From Desulfobacula toluolica Tol2 (GTDB lineage: Bacteria > Desulfobacterota > Desulfobacteria > Desulfobacterales > Desulfobacteraceae): 64,000 nt of DNA. Location: assembly GCF_000307105.1 (NCBI RefSeq), contig NC_018645.1, positions 3,916,001 through 3,980,000 of the forward strand, read 5' to 3'. The position numbers were made by a program, and so were the translations under genes. Every line of letters begins with the position of its first letter. The stretch's first letter is position 1. The notes beneath the pieces were generated by a model. The model worked only from the letters and a program-made list of their open reading frames with translations. It had not been told where the DNA came from and did no database searches. This document shows, in pieces, positions 17,264-25,165 of the stretch.

Positions 17264-18015
17264 TGGACTTTACGGTACTCACCCTGTTCCCTGAACTGAT
17301 CGACGCATTTTTTGAGCATGGCATGATATCACGGGGTATTGAAAAAAAACTGATTACTGGAAGCAGCATCAATATCAGGGATTTTTCAACAGACCGTCAT
17401 AAAACAGTGGATGACAGACCCTATGGTGGTGGCAGTGGTATGGTAATGAAACCCGAACCTTTACAGGCCGCTGTTTTATATGCAAAAAAAAAAATGCCTG
17501 AATCAAAAGTTGTATTAATGACCCCGCAGGGAACCCGGTTCAGCCAGGCAAAAGCCTGGGAACTGTCTTGTGCAAATGAGGGGCTTATTTTTATCTGTGG
17601 CAGGTATGAAGGAATTGATGAAAGAATAACATCCTGCCTGGTTGATGAAGAAATTTCTATCGGAGATTATGTCATGACCGGGGGAGAGTTGGCATCCATG
17701 GTTATCATTGATTCAATTGCAAGACTGATCCCGGGTGTCCTGGGAAGCTGCGAATCCCCCAAATCAGATTCATTTTCCGACGACCGGCTTGAGTATGCAC
17801 AGTACACAAGACCGGAAGAATTTGAAGGATTACCCGTTCCGGAAGTGTTGTTGTCCGGGAACCACGAAAAGATCAGACAATGGAGAAAACGATCTTCACT
17901 TCAGCGGACGTTTCTTAAACGACCGGATCTTTTCAGAAAAAACAAATTGAATTTGGAAGAAAAAAAAATATTAATGCAATGGAGTCAGGAGTTGGAAGTT
18001 TTTGTTAAAGAATAA
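17263..18015 (+). CDS. trmD: tRNA (guanine-37-N1)-methyltransferase TrmD
   Basis: TrmD methylates G37 in tRNAs reading CNN codons and prevents +1 frameshifting. The 250-residue SPOUT enzyme shows MDFTVLTLFPELIDAF at the start, DDRPYGGGSGMVMKPEPL, the knotted SAM-binding segments FICGRYEGIDER and SIGDYVMTGGELA, and PEVLLSGNHEKIRQWR. The ATG at 17263 is used; a TTG one codon earlier is less likely. It overlaps the following SPOUT gene by 14 bases. Confidence 0.96.
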   Translation: MDFTVLTLFPELIDAFFEHGMISRGIEKKLITGSSINIRDFSTDRHKTVDDRPYGGGSGMVMKPEPLQAAVLYAKKKMPESKVVLMTPQGTRFSQAKAWELSCANEGLIFICGRYEGIDERITSCLVDEEISIGDYVMTGGELASMVIIDSIARLIPGVLGSCESPKSDSFSDDRLEYAQYTRPEEFEGLPVPEVLLSGNHEKIRQWRKRSSLQRTFLKRPDLFRKNKLNLEEKKILMQWSQELEVFVKE

Positions 18016-18565
18016 CATTTATGTGGCTTTGATCCATTTTCCTGTGATGAACAAAAAGGATATGCCCATTGGATCAGCCCTGACAACCATTGACCTGCAT
18101 GATATTGCAAGAGCATCCATTACCTTTGGTGTAAAAGGATTTTATGTTGTAACCCCTTATGAAGATCAGGCAACCCTTGCCAAACAGGTGATTGAACACT
18201 GGACAAAAGGGGTTGGCGGCAAGCTCAATCCGTTCAGAAAAAAGGCGCTTGAACTTATCAGGGTATCTGCAACATTTGAGGATGCGGTCAACGCGATAAA
18301 AAAAGAAAGAAATGAACCGGTTGTAACTATTGCTACAAGTGCAAAAAAAACCGTCGGTTCAATAACAACCGAGACGTTACGGCTAAAGCTTGAGAATAAA
18401 GCATCCCATGTTCTGGTTTTTGGAACGGCATGGGGACTGGCAGATGAATTGATTGATACATGTGATTTTATTTTAGACCCGATTTACGGGGATGCTGACT
18501 ACAATCACCTTTCTGTCAGATCTGCCGCATCAATATATTTAGACAGGATCATAAACGGCAGGTAG
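18002..18565 (+). CDS. Predicted SPOUT-superfamily RNA methyltransferase (COG4752/PF09936)
   Basis: The 187-residue protein begins NIYVALIHFPVMNKKDMPIGSALTTIDLHDIARAS and contains VLVFGTAWGLADE and LDPIYGDADYNHLSVRSA. These segments characterise a small family encoded beside trmD in Deltaproteobacteria, Thermotogae and related groups. The LFGTAWGL and PIYG...NHLSVRSA pieces correspond to SPOUT SAM-binding knot motifs. Its RNA target is unknown. The start is a TTG at 18002, inside the trmD end, with AGGAG about 10 bases upstream. Two adjacent SPOUT enzymes in one operon suggest related tRNA or rRNA modifications. Confidence 0.8.
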   Translation: MLKNNIYVALIHFPVMNKKDMPIGSALTTIDLHDIARASITFGVKGFYVVTPYEDQATLAKQVIEHWTKGVGGKLNPFRKKALELIRVSATFEDAVNAIKKERNEPVVTIATSAKKTVGSITTETLRLKLENKASHVLVFGTAWGLADELIDTCDFILDPIYGDADYNHLSVRSAASIYLDRIINGR

Positions 18566-18611
18566 AATCGTATCCATATTTGCCAAAAGGGAAGAATCTT
18601 AGGAGAAACAA

Positions 18612-18962
18612 ATGACTAACATAATCGAAAAATTAGAAAAAGAACAACTACGTCTTGATATCCCTGAATTTGACTCAGGCGATACGGTAAAAGTACATGT
18701 AAAAATCAGTGAAGGCGAAAAAGAACGTATCCAGATATTTCAGGGTGTAGTGATCAAAAAGACAAAAGGATATGCAAGCGCCCGTTTTACCGTAAGAAAA
18801 ATTTCAGGTGGTATTGGTGTTGAGAGAATATTTCCGCTTTATTCACCGGTTCTTGATAAAATTGAAGTGGTAACAAGAGGACGTGTCAGAAGATCAAAAC
18901 TTTATTATCTTAGAAACCTTAGAGGCAAAGCGGCCAGGATCAAAGAAAAACGGTTTGTTTAA
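18612..18962 (+). CDS. rplS: Large ribosomal subunit protein L19
   Basis: L19 sits at the 30S-50S interface. The 116 residues contain the family signature from [20 protein letters not shown] through [40 protein letters not shown], and [17 protein letters not shown] at the end. The ATG follows TAGGAGAAACA. The next gene, rnhB, starts 26 bases after the stop. Confidence 0.97.
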   Translation: MTNIIEKLEKEQLRLDIPEFDSGDTVKVHVKISEGEKERIQIFQGVVIKKTKGYASARFTVRKISGGIGVERIFPLYSPVLDKIEVVTRGRVRRSKLYYLRNLRGKAARIKEKRFV

Positions 18963-18987
18963 TAAACCCCCTTTTAAGGTATCTTGG

Positions 18988-19593
18988 ATGTGGCAATTTG
19001 AACATGAAGCAAAAGCTTACGGCTATAAAATAATAGCAGGTGTTGACGAGGCTGGCAGGGGACCCCTTGCCGGCCCTGTCGTATCTGCAGCCGTGATCTT
19101 ACCCGGGGATTTTTCCTGTGAAGGCATTGATGATTCAAAAAAGCTGTCGGAAAAAAAAAGAGACGCACTCTTTCCCCTGATCAAGGAACAGGCAATTGCC
19201 GTTTCAACGGGTATTGCCTCACACCTTGAGATTGATCAAATCAACATTTTGCAAGCCTCTTTGCTTTCCATGAAGAGAGCTGTTGAAAACCTTTCAATTT
19301 CACCTGATTTTCTGCTGATTGACGGTAAATTTACGCTGGACATGAAAACAGACCAGACAGCCGTGATTAAAGGGGATTCAAAAAGCATTTCCATTGCAGC
19401 GGCCTCCATCATTGCAAAGGTCACAAGGGATGCCATCATGAAAGAGCTTCACAAAACCTATCCTGAATATAATTTTATCCAGCACAAGGGATATCCCACT
19501 AAAGCCCATAAGCAAGCCATTTTAAAAAACGGACCCTGCCCTATTCACCGCCAAACCTTCAGGGGTGTAAAAGGGATCACAAATGCACGATGA
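18988..19593 (+). CDS. rnhB: Ribonuclease HII
   Basis: RNase HII cuts RNA in RNA-DNA hybrids, notably at single misincorporated ribonucleotides. The 201-residue protein carries the active-site motif AGVDEAGRGPLAGPVVSAA, DDSKKLSEKKR, LLIDGKF and the late segment ASIIAKVTRDAIM with the fourth acidic residue. I start at ATG 18988 (MWQFEHEAKAYGYK); the open frame extends upstream into rplS but without a start signal. The yraN-like gene overlaps its last 11 bases. Confidence 0.94.
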   Translation: MWQFEHEAKAYGYKIIAGVDEAGRGPLAGPVVSAAVILPGDFSCEGIDDSKKLSEKKRDALFPLIKEQAIAVSTGIASHLEIDQINILQASLLSMKRAVENLSISPDFLLIDGKFTLDMKTDQTAVIKGDSKSISIAAASIIAKVTRDAIMKELHKTYPEYNFIQHKGYPTKAHKQAILKNGPCPIHRQTFRGVKGITNAR

Positions 19594-19948
19594 CCCCAAA
19601 ATTCTGGGGCATCAAGGAGAAGCAGCTGCCATATCCTTTCTTCAAACACTGAATTTTACAATTCTTGAAACCAATTATCAAACAAAACCAGCTGAAATTG
19701 ATATTATTGCCAAAGACAATGATCATATCTGTTTTATTGAAGTTAAAACCCGGCGCAGTTTGAAAAAAGGACTGCCAAGGGAATCGGTCACCTATTCAAA
19801 GCAGAAAAAGATCATTCTCGGAGCCTGTTTTTATCTTAAAAAAACAAAACAGACAAATTCAAGGATTCGATTTGATGTGGTTGAAGTTTATAAAACAAAA
19901 GCCGGATTTGAAATAAATTTAATTAAAAATGCATTTCAGGCCTGTTAA
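19583..19948 (+). CDS. UPF0102/YraN-family protein, nuclease-like fold
   Basis: The 121-residue protein shows GHQGEAAAISFLQTLNFTILETNYQ, AEIDIIAKD and ICFIEVKTRRS. The E...D...E-x-K arrangement is that of Holliday-junction-resolvase/restriction-like nucleases, although the cellular role of YraN proteins is not settled. It overlaps rnhB by 11 bases and is followed by rsmI, the usual neighbours for this family. Confidence 0.9.
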   Translation: MHDDPKILGHQGEAAAISFLQTLNFTILETNYQTKPAEIDIIAKDNDHICFIEVKTRRSLKKGLPRESVTYSKQKKIILGACFYLKKTKQTNSRIRFDVVEVYKTKAGFEINLIKNAFQAC

Positions 19949-19949
19949 A

Positions 19950-20810
19950 ATGAATGATCCGACTGCATTTGGAACCTTATATGTCGTTGCAACCCCGGTG
20001 GGGAACCTTGAAGATATCACCTTCAGAGCCGTTAAAATCTTAAAGCAGGTCGATCTGATTGCTGCTGAAGACACACGCCATTCAAAAAAACTTCTTTCCC
20101 ACTATGGTATTGGAACAAAACTTGTTTCCTGTCATGAACACAATGAAACAAAAAAAGCCCCCCACCTCATTGCCCATTTAAAAAGCGGCCTTGACATTGC
20201 CCTGATTTCAGATGCCGGAACCCCATCCATTTCAGATCCAGGGTATAAACTTGTCACTGCCGTTGCAAAAGAAGAGATCAAGGTTATTCCTATTCCTGGA
20301 TGCAGTGCTGCAATTGCCGGATTAAGTGTTTCCGGGCTTCCAACCGATTCTTTTTTGTTTCTGGGATTTTTACCCAAAAAACAACAAAAGCAAAAACATG
20401 CAATTGAAGCCATAAAAAATGAACCCCCAACCCTTATCTTTTATGAATCCCCGAAACGCATTCAAAATCTTGTTGCCAACCTTCAAACCATTTTAGGAGA
20501 TCGCAAGGCATGCCTTGCCAGGGAAATCACCAAACTCCATGAAGAATATATCCGAGGAAAATTATCTGAAATTCTTCAAAAATTAAATAATAAAGAAAAT
20601 GTTAAAGGGGAATGTTCTCTTTTTGTTCAAGGGCGATCAGAAGAAAACACCATAACTGAAGAAGAATTAAAAGAGATCATCCTTGCAAAACTTTCAACCA
20701 CAGACCTTGGCACATCAGGTTTAGCCAAATTAATTTCAAGCCAAACCAGTCTTTCTAAAAAACAGGTCTATGAAACAATTCTTAAACTCCAATCCCTGAA
20801 AAAAGTATAA
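19950..20810 (+). CDS. rsmI: 16S rRNA (cytidine-1402-2'-O)-methyltransferase RsmI
   Basis: RsmI methylates the ribose of C1402 in the decoding centre. The 286-residue protein belongs to the tetrapyrrole-methylase fold: LYVVATPVGNLEDITFRAV, AAEDTRHSKKLL, ALISDAGTPSISDPGYKLV and GLPTDSFLFLGFLPKK are all diagnostic. I start at the ATG at 19950; a start at 19929 would add seven residues and overlap yraN by 20 bases. It ends the operon that begins with ffh; no clear terminator follows. Confidence 0.94.
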   Translation: MNDPTAFGTLYVVATPVGNLEDITFRAVKILKQVDLIAAEDTRHSKKLLSHYGIGTKLVSCHEHNETKKAPHLIAHLKSGLDIALISDAGTPSISDPGYKLVTAVAKEEIKVIPIPGCSAAIAGLSVSGLPTDSFLFLGFLPKKQQKQKHAIEAIKNEPPTLIFYESPKRIQNLVANLQTILGDRKACLAREITKLHEEYIRGKLSEILQKLNNKENVKGECSLFVQGRSEENTITEEELKEIILAKLSTTDLGTSGLAKLISSQTSLSKKQVYETILKLQSLKKV

Positions 20811-21043
20811 CCTTAAATTCACGACAAACAATACAGTAAAGATATTAGCACTGAAGCAAACCCAATATTAATAGCTTGGATTCACGTTTAAGTGTTTGAA
20901 TCAGTCAGAAGCTAATGTTATCAACGATTCTTATAATTCATTCGTAATCTCATCTTACAAATTGTTAGAATTATGTTAGAATATCCCCGACTAGTTGAAA
21001 AATCAAAGAATAAAGTCTAAATAATCTCAAAATATTTTGTACT

Positions 21044-21071
21044 TTATTAGGATGTTATTAAAATCTTATTA
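21044..21071 (+). promoter_or_regulatory. Three TTATTA direct repeats at 11-bp spacing (Pho-box-like)
   Basis: TTATTA starts at 21044, 21055 and 21066, exactly one 11-bp step apart; the last two are extended to TTATTAAAA. PhoB-type operators are also tandem 11-bp direct repeats with an AT-rich second half, and the downstream gene is a phosphate transporter. The match to the enterobacterial TGTCA core is poor, so this is an inference from spacing and context. Confidence 0.4.
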
Positions 21072-21078
21072 AAAAATC

Positions 21079-21124
21079 ATGCAGTCGGCCCGTTCGGTTT
21101 CCCCCGGACAATGGCGTGCTGCAT
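21079..21124 (+). promoter_or_regulatory. GC-rich structured leader upstream of the PiT gene
   Basis: In a very AT-rich region, 21079-21124 can fold into an outer stem ATGCAG/CTGCAT (21079-21084 with 21119-21124) enclosing an inner stem GTTCGG/CCGGAC (21092-21097 with 21104-21109, one G-U pair). It ends 26 bases before the ATG, next to the AAAGAGAG ribosome binding site. I do not recognise it as a known riboswitch class. It could also be a factor-dependent attenuator or an operator. Confidence 0.35.
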
Positions 21125-21150
21125 ATTAAACCTTTAAAAGAGAGAACATT

Positions 21151-23403
21151 ATGGGTCTTCAATTGTGCTATGTGATTGTTGGCATGCTGGTCTTATTTGC
21201 CATATTTGATCTGGTTGTCGGCGTGACAAATGACGCTGTTAATTTTTTAAATTCCTCCATCGGGTCAAAGGCTGCCCCTTTTTTTATGATCATGATCATT
21301 GCAAGCCTGGGTATTATTGCCGGTGTAACCTTTTCAGGCGGTATGATGGAAGTGGCAAGAAAAGGCATTTTTCATCCACAATTTTTCACTATGCCTGAAC
21401 TTCTAACCATTTTCCTGGCCGTTATGATAACGGACATCCTGTTGCTTGATCTTTTCAATACCCATGGACTGCCGACCTCTACAACAGTATCAATTGTTTT
21501 TGAACTGCTGGGAGCTGCGGTTGCGCTTTCCGTGATTAAAATCATGGCATCAAACGACAATGCCATGGCGTTATGGGACTATATTAATACAGCCAAGGCC
21601 ATGGCCATTGTGGGTGGAATCCTTTTATCCATTGTAGTGGCATTCTTTTCAGGCGCAGTGATGCAGTTTATCTCCAGGCTGATTTTTACATTTGAGTATC
21701 AAAGCCGTTTAAAAAAATACGGCGCACTCTGGGGAGGTATGGCCATGACCGCCATAACTTTTTTTATCCTGGTTAAAGGCTCTAAAGGGGCTACTTTCAT
21801 GGATGACCAAGCCATCGCCTGGATAAAAGCCCATTCCTATCTTATAATGGCATGTATATTCATGATTTCTGCTTTTACTTTCCAGATCCTGATATCCTTT
21901 TTTAAAGTCAATATTTTAAAACCCATTGTACTTGTCGGAACCTTTGCCCTTGCCATGGCATTTGCAGCCAATGACCTGGTAAATTTTATCGGTGTTCCCC
22001 TTGCAGGTCTCAATGCCTTTCAAAATGCCCTGGCCTCGGGAGATCCTTTAAATATAACCATGACCGCTTTAAGCAAACAGGTGCAATCACAGACCCATAT
22101 CATGTTGGTAGCAGGTTTTATAATGGTGATCACCCTGTGGCTCTCCAAAAAGGCACGAACAGTAACGGAAACGGAAATCGGCCTGGGACAACAGGATGAA
22201 GGAATAGAAAAATTCGAGTCCATCTGGCTGTCCAGAAAAATTGTCAACATGTTTGATTCTTTATTCAGCACCGCAAAAAATATAACTCCACTGCCCGTAA
22301 GAAAAATCATTTCCCGCCGTCTAACCCCGGCTGCACCAATCAAAGGAATCACCCAGGCAGGAAAACCTTCTTTTGATCTGGTTCGTGCTTCTGTTAATCT
22401 GATGGTGGCAAGTGCGGTGGTTTCATTTGCCACATCTTTGAAACTGCCTTTATCAACCACCTACGTCACCTTTATGGTAGCCATGGGAAGCAGTTTTTCA
22501 GATCAGGCATGGGGCAGGGAAAGTGCAGTATACAGGGTAACCGGCGTATTAACCGTAGTTGGCGGATGGTTTATGACGGCTTTTATCGCCTTTGTGGTTG
22601 CCTTTATCTTTGCTAATATTTTATCATATTTTAAAATTCCAGGATTTTTTATCCTGTTCGCATTTGCCGGATTCATGATCTGGAAAAATCACCAGAAGCA
22701 CAAGGTTAAGGTTAAAGATAAGGAAGAGATGAGCATTTATAACCTTCACAAGGTTGAAAACTTCCATGAATCCATGTCCCAGACATTTGATCACCTGGCT
22801 TTTCTTCTCAAAGGCATCCGAGAATCCTTTGATATCGGCTTTGATGCACTTTTTCAAGAAGACCTGTATAAATTACGGCATGAGCGGGAGAGGGTCAAAC
22901 ACTTCCAGAACAGTACAAATATCATTATTGCCAACATCTTCAAGGTATTACGGCTGCTCTCAAAAGAAGACCAGGCTATTTCCTATAATTATTATCAGAT
23001 CATCAGGCGGCTTCAAAAACTTACAGACGGACACAGGGACACCATAATCCGCTCCAGCATGCATGTAAGCAACCGCCACAAGGGACTTTTGGATGCCCAA
23101 ATCGCAGAATTAAAAGAGATCAAAAAAGTTTTCTTAAATATCTTTTTCCTTGTGGAGACCGCATTTCGGAACAAAGAGATCGTTGACTGCCAGGAAGCGG
23201 TAGAACAATTTCATTATTTGCGGGAACTGGTGGATGATTTTAACGAAAACCAGATTGGAAGAATCGTAGATGATTCTTCCAAAACACGGTTGAGCATCCT
23301 TTTTTATGCCATAAGCGGTAATTGCGTTATGATGGCCAAACAGAATGTAAAACTTCTGGATATCTTTAATGAATCGTTTAAACTGAACCAGAAATGTTCA
23401 TAA
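21151..23403 (+). CDS. PiT-family inorganic phosphate transporter with C-terminal cytoplasmic PhoU-like region
   Basis: The 750-residue protein has two PiT repeats. The first carries FDLVVGVTNDAVNFLNSSIG and DLFNTHGLPTSTTVSIVFEL; the second carries MAFAANDLVNFIGVPLAGL and LKLPLSTTYVTFMVAMGSSF. Around a dozen hydrophobic segments are visible up to about residue 515. From about 520 the chain is soluble, charged and helical (HESMSQTFDHLAFLLKGIRESF onward), resembling PhoU-like domains fused to such transporters. It should import phosphate, probably as a metal or proton/sodium symporter. It is a single-gene unit. Confidence 0.9.
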   Translation: MGLQLCYVIVGMLVLFAIFDLVVGVTNDAVNFLNSSIGSKAAPFFMIMIIASLGIIAGVTFSGGMMEVARKGIFHPQFFTMPELLTIFLAVMITDILLLDLFNTHGLPTSTTVSIVFELLGAAVALSVIKIMASNDNAMALWDYINTAKAMAIVGGILLSIVVAFFSGAVMQFISRLIFTFEYQSRLKKYGALWGGMAMTAITFFILVKGSKGATFMDDQAIAWIKAHSYLIMACIFMISAFTFQILISFFKVNILKPIVLVGTFALAMAFAANDLVNFIGVPLAGLNAFQNALASGDPLNITMTALSKQVQSQTHIMLVAGFIMVITLWLSKKARTVTETEIGLGQQDEGIEKFESIWLSRKIVNMFDSLFSTAKNITPLPVRKIISRRLTPAAPIKGITQAGKPSFDLVRASVNLMVASAVVSFATSLKLPLSTTYVTFMVAMGSSFSDQAWGRESAVYRVTGVLTVVGGWFMTAFIAFVVAFIFANILSYFKIPGFFILFAFAGFMIWKNHQKHKVKVKDKEEMSIYNLHKVENFHESMSQTFDHLAFLLKGIRESFDIGFDALFQEDLYKLRHERERVKHFQNSTNIIIANIFKVLRLLSKEDQAISYNYYQIIRRLQKLTDGHRDTIIRSSMHVSNRHKGLLDAQIAELKEIKKVFLNIFFLVETAFRNKEIVDCQEAVEQFHYLRELVDDFNENQIGRIVDDSSKTRLSILFYAISGNCVMMAKQNVKLLDIFNESFKLNQKCS

Positions 23404-23462
23404 GTTTGGGCTGCCGAAAACTGATATAAAGATAACAAAAGGTTTATTCTCTTTTGAAAAAT

Positions 23463-23540
23463 TTATGCAGCAGATCTTTCAGGTTTGCTGCATATTTCCT
23501 TAAGATTTTCTTTTCCAAATCGTTCCAGAAGCCTTTTTAC
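23463..23540 (-). pseudogene. Possible short coding remnant
   Basis: Read on the minus strand from 23540, the sequence gives a protein-like stretch, VKRLLERFGKENLKEICSK, then PERSAA and a stop at 23463-23465. The frame is closed by a TGA seven codons upstream (in the string HLW-stop-KLI), and an adjacent frame is open over the preceding 50 bases. There is no start codon or ribosome binding site. It looks like the tail of a decayed gene, but chance cannot be excluded. Confidence 0.2.
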
Positions 23541-23662
23541 AATAAGCTTTCACCAGAGATGAAAACTCACAGCCAAAATAAAACACCGCAACTATTTGCA
23601 CATATCTGTTAGATATGATCCGGTATACACAAAAATTGTGTTATCAATTTAGGGGTAGTAGA

Positions 23663-23676
23663 GGGGGGGGGGGGGG
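23663..23676 (+). repeat. Homopolymer of 14 guanines
   Basis: An uninterrupted run of 14 G lies in the region downstream of both convergent genes, just outside the sat terminator. It is not inside or immediately upstream of a reading frame. A shorter 9-G run occurs at 38748-38756. Long G runs are prone to slippage and to sequencing error, so the exact length is uncertain. Confidence 0.85.
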
Positions 23677-23680
23677 AACT

Positions 23681-23721
23681 ATTAAAAAGGGGGATTTCCC
23701 TTTCTTAAAAGGAAATCCCCC
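23681..23721 (-). terminator. Intrinsic terminator of sat
   Basis: On the minus strand an 11-bp stem GGGGGATTTCC/GGAAATCCCCC (arms 23711-23721 and 23689-23699) is followed by TTTTTAAT. It sits about 40 bases past the sat stop codon. Confidence 0.88.
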
Positions 23722-23763
23722 TCGTATATAGCTTAAAATGTACTTTCCTTTAGCAGGAATAAA

Positions 23764-25041
23764 TTACATTTTAGATCCTTCTGCATGACTCTGAAGTTTA
23801 ACTTCAACTTTTTCAGTCAAGGATGCATAGTATTTTCTCAGGATAACCAGAACTTCTTCACGGCCAAAGTGGTCAACAACTTCTTCGTTGTTGGACAGAG
23901 CGTGACGCAGTTTGGTTCCGGAAAGGATAACTCTGTCATCTTTGCCATGGGGGCAGGTTCTCATGGAAGCCATGCCGTCACATTTATGGCAGTAGAATGT
24001 CCAGTCAATTTTCAAAGGTTCGCAAAGCAATGCTTTTCCTTCACCTTCCGGTGTAGGAATAGTATCAAAAATTTCCTGTGCTTCAAACAATGTATAGAAA
24101 TCACCAACGCCTGCATGGTCACGACCGATGATCATTCTGTTAACACCGTAGTTCTGACGGAAAGTTGCATGGAGAAGACCTTCTCTAGGTCCTGCATATC
24201 TCATGTCAAGAGGATATCCGCCGTTAACAACATGCTCGGGAACAAAGAAACCCTTGATCAGAGTATCAATACATTCAATACGAACCTCTGCCGGGATATC
24301 GCCTGGTTTTAAGTTACCAATCAGAGAATGAATCAAAACACCATCACATACGTCAAGGGCTATTTTGCAAAGATGCTCATGGGATCTGTGCATTGGGTTT
24401 CTAAGCTGCATGGAAGCAACGTTTGCCCAGCCTCTTTCATCAAAGATCGCACGGGTTTCTTTAGGTGTCAGGTAAACGCCTTTGAATTTTTCAGGGAATT
24501 CGCCTTCGGAAAGAACTTTTACAGGGCCTGCCAGGCAGAATTCTTTTCTGGCCATAACCATCTGAACACCTGGATGATCTTCCATGGCAATTTTCCAGAA
24601 AACAGCGTCTTCAGACTCTTCACCATGGCCTTTATAAACTTTTTCACATTCCCATTTTTTCTCGTCTTCGGTCATTTCAAATTTTTCTTCGATTTTCATG
24701 GTGGCATAAATTTCACCATTTCTTTCAAGAGCAACTTCATCACCGACATTAATATCAGCTGCATCTTCTTTTGATGCATCAAGCATTACCGGTACAGGCC
24801 AGAACGTACCGTCAGCCATAAGGAAATCAGCGCAAACACCTTTCCAGTCAGCTTTGGTCATAAAACCGTTAAGCGGGCTAAAACCACCGATACCCAGCAT
24901 GATCAGGTCACCTTTTACCTGAGAAGATATTTCAATTTTTTTAAGACCGGCTGCTTTTTTAAGTTCCGCTTCAAGTTCTGCACCTTCAAGCTTGCAAATT
25001 ACGAGACCTTTTCCACCATGGGGGGCTACTAATTTAGACAT
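23764..25041 (-). CDS. sat: Sulfate adenylyltransferase (ATP sulfurylase), dissimilatory type
   Basis: Sat activates sulfate to adenosine phosphosulfate, the first step of sulfate respiration; the product is reduced by AprBA. The 425-residue protein has [13 protein letters not shown], the nucleotide-binding [13 protein letters not shown] (QxRNPxHxxHE), [18 protein letters not shown] (the GRDHAG motif) and a zinc-like pattern [29 protein letters not shown] typical of sulfate-reducer enzymes. I use the second ATG (25041, [13 protein letters not shown]) because homologues start there; AAGGAG lies about 10 bases upstream of it and only one base from the first ATG (25050). It is monocistronic, with its own terminator and an upstream inverted repeat. 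Confidence 0.96.
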   Translation of the reverse strand: MSKLVAPHGGKGLVICKLEGAELEAELKKAAGLKKIEISSQVKGDLIMLGIGGFSPLNGFMTKADWKGVCADFLMADGTFWPVPVMLDASKEDAADINVGDEVALERNGEIYATMKIEEKFEMTEDEKKWECEKVYKGHGEESEDAVFWKIAMEDHPGVQMVMARKEFCLAGPVKVLSEGEFPEKFKGVYLTPKETRAIFDERGWANVASMQLRNPMHRSHEHLCKIALDVCDGVLIHSLIGNLKPGDIPAEVRIECIDTLIKGFFVPEHVVNGGYPLDMRYAGPREGLLHATFRQNYGVNRMIIGRDHAGVGDFYTLFEAQEIFDTIPTPEGEGKALLCEPLKIDWTFYCHKCDGMASMRTCPHGKDDRVILSGTKLRHALSNNEEVVDHFGREEVLVILRKYYASLTEKVEVKLQSHAEGSKM

Positions 25042-25074
25042 ATACTTCATTCTCCTTATTTATGTTTTACCTAT

Positions 25075-25100
25075 GATAAATGTTTATCCAAACATTTATC
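25075..25100. promoter_or_regulatory. Perfect inverted repeat in the sat upstream region
   Basis: GATAAATGTTT (25075-25085) and AAACATTTATC (25090-25100) are a perfect 11-bp inverted repeat with a 4-base centre, 34 bases before the sat start. It could be a dimeric repressor operator or an RNA hairpin in the leader. Rex, which is known to control sulfate-respiration genes including sat in sulfate reducers, binds an 18-bp palindrome with a 4-base centre, but the half-site here is only a partial match, so the regulator is not assigned. Confidence 0.55.
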
Positions 25101-25128
25101 TTGAATTTTAAACTAAAAAACCTCGTAA

Positions 25129-25157
25129 GGTTTAATGATGATTAACGAATTTGTCAA
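25129..25157 (-). promoter_or_regulatory. Candidate sat promoter
   Basis: On the minus strand TTGACA (25157-25152) is followed after 17 bases by TAAACC (25134-25129). The -35 box is perfect, the -10 box weak. The position, 90-115 bases before the sat start, places the inverted repeat at 25075-25100 in the early transcribed region. Confidence 0.35.
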
Positions 25158-25165
25158 GAATTTTA

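Larger units (their letters stand above)
20811..21150. other. Intergenic region upstream of the PiT transporter
   Basis: This 340-base AT-rich region lies between rsmI and the phosphate transporter gene. The first 200 bases show nothing I can name. The last 110 bases hold three TTATTA repeats spaced 11 bp apart and a GC-rich potential hairpin leader, both listed separately. Confidence 0.5.
23404..23763. other. Convergent intergenic region between the PiT gene and sat
   Basis: This 360-base region holds a possible coding remnant on the minus strand (23463-23540), a run of 14 G (23663-23676) and the sat terminator (23686-23721). Nothing else was recognised. Confidence 0.5.
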
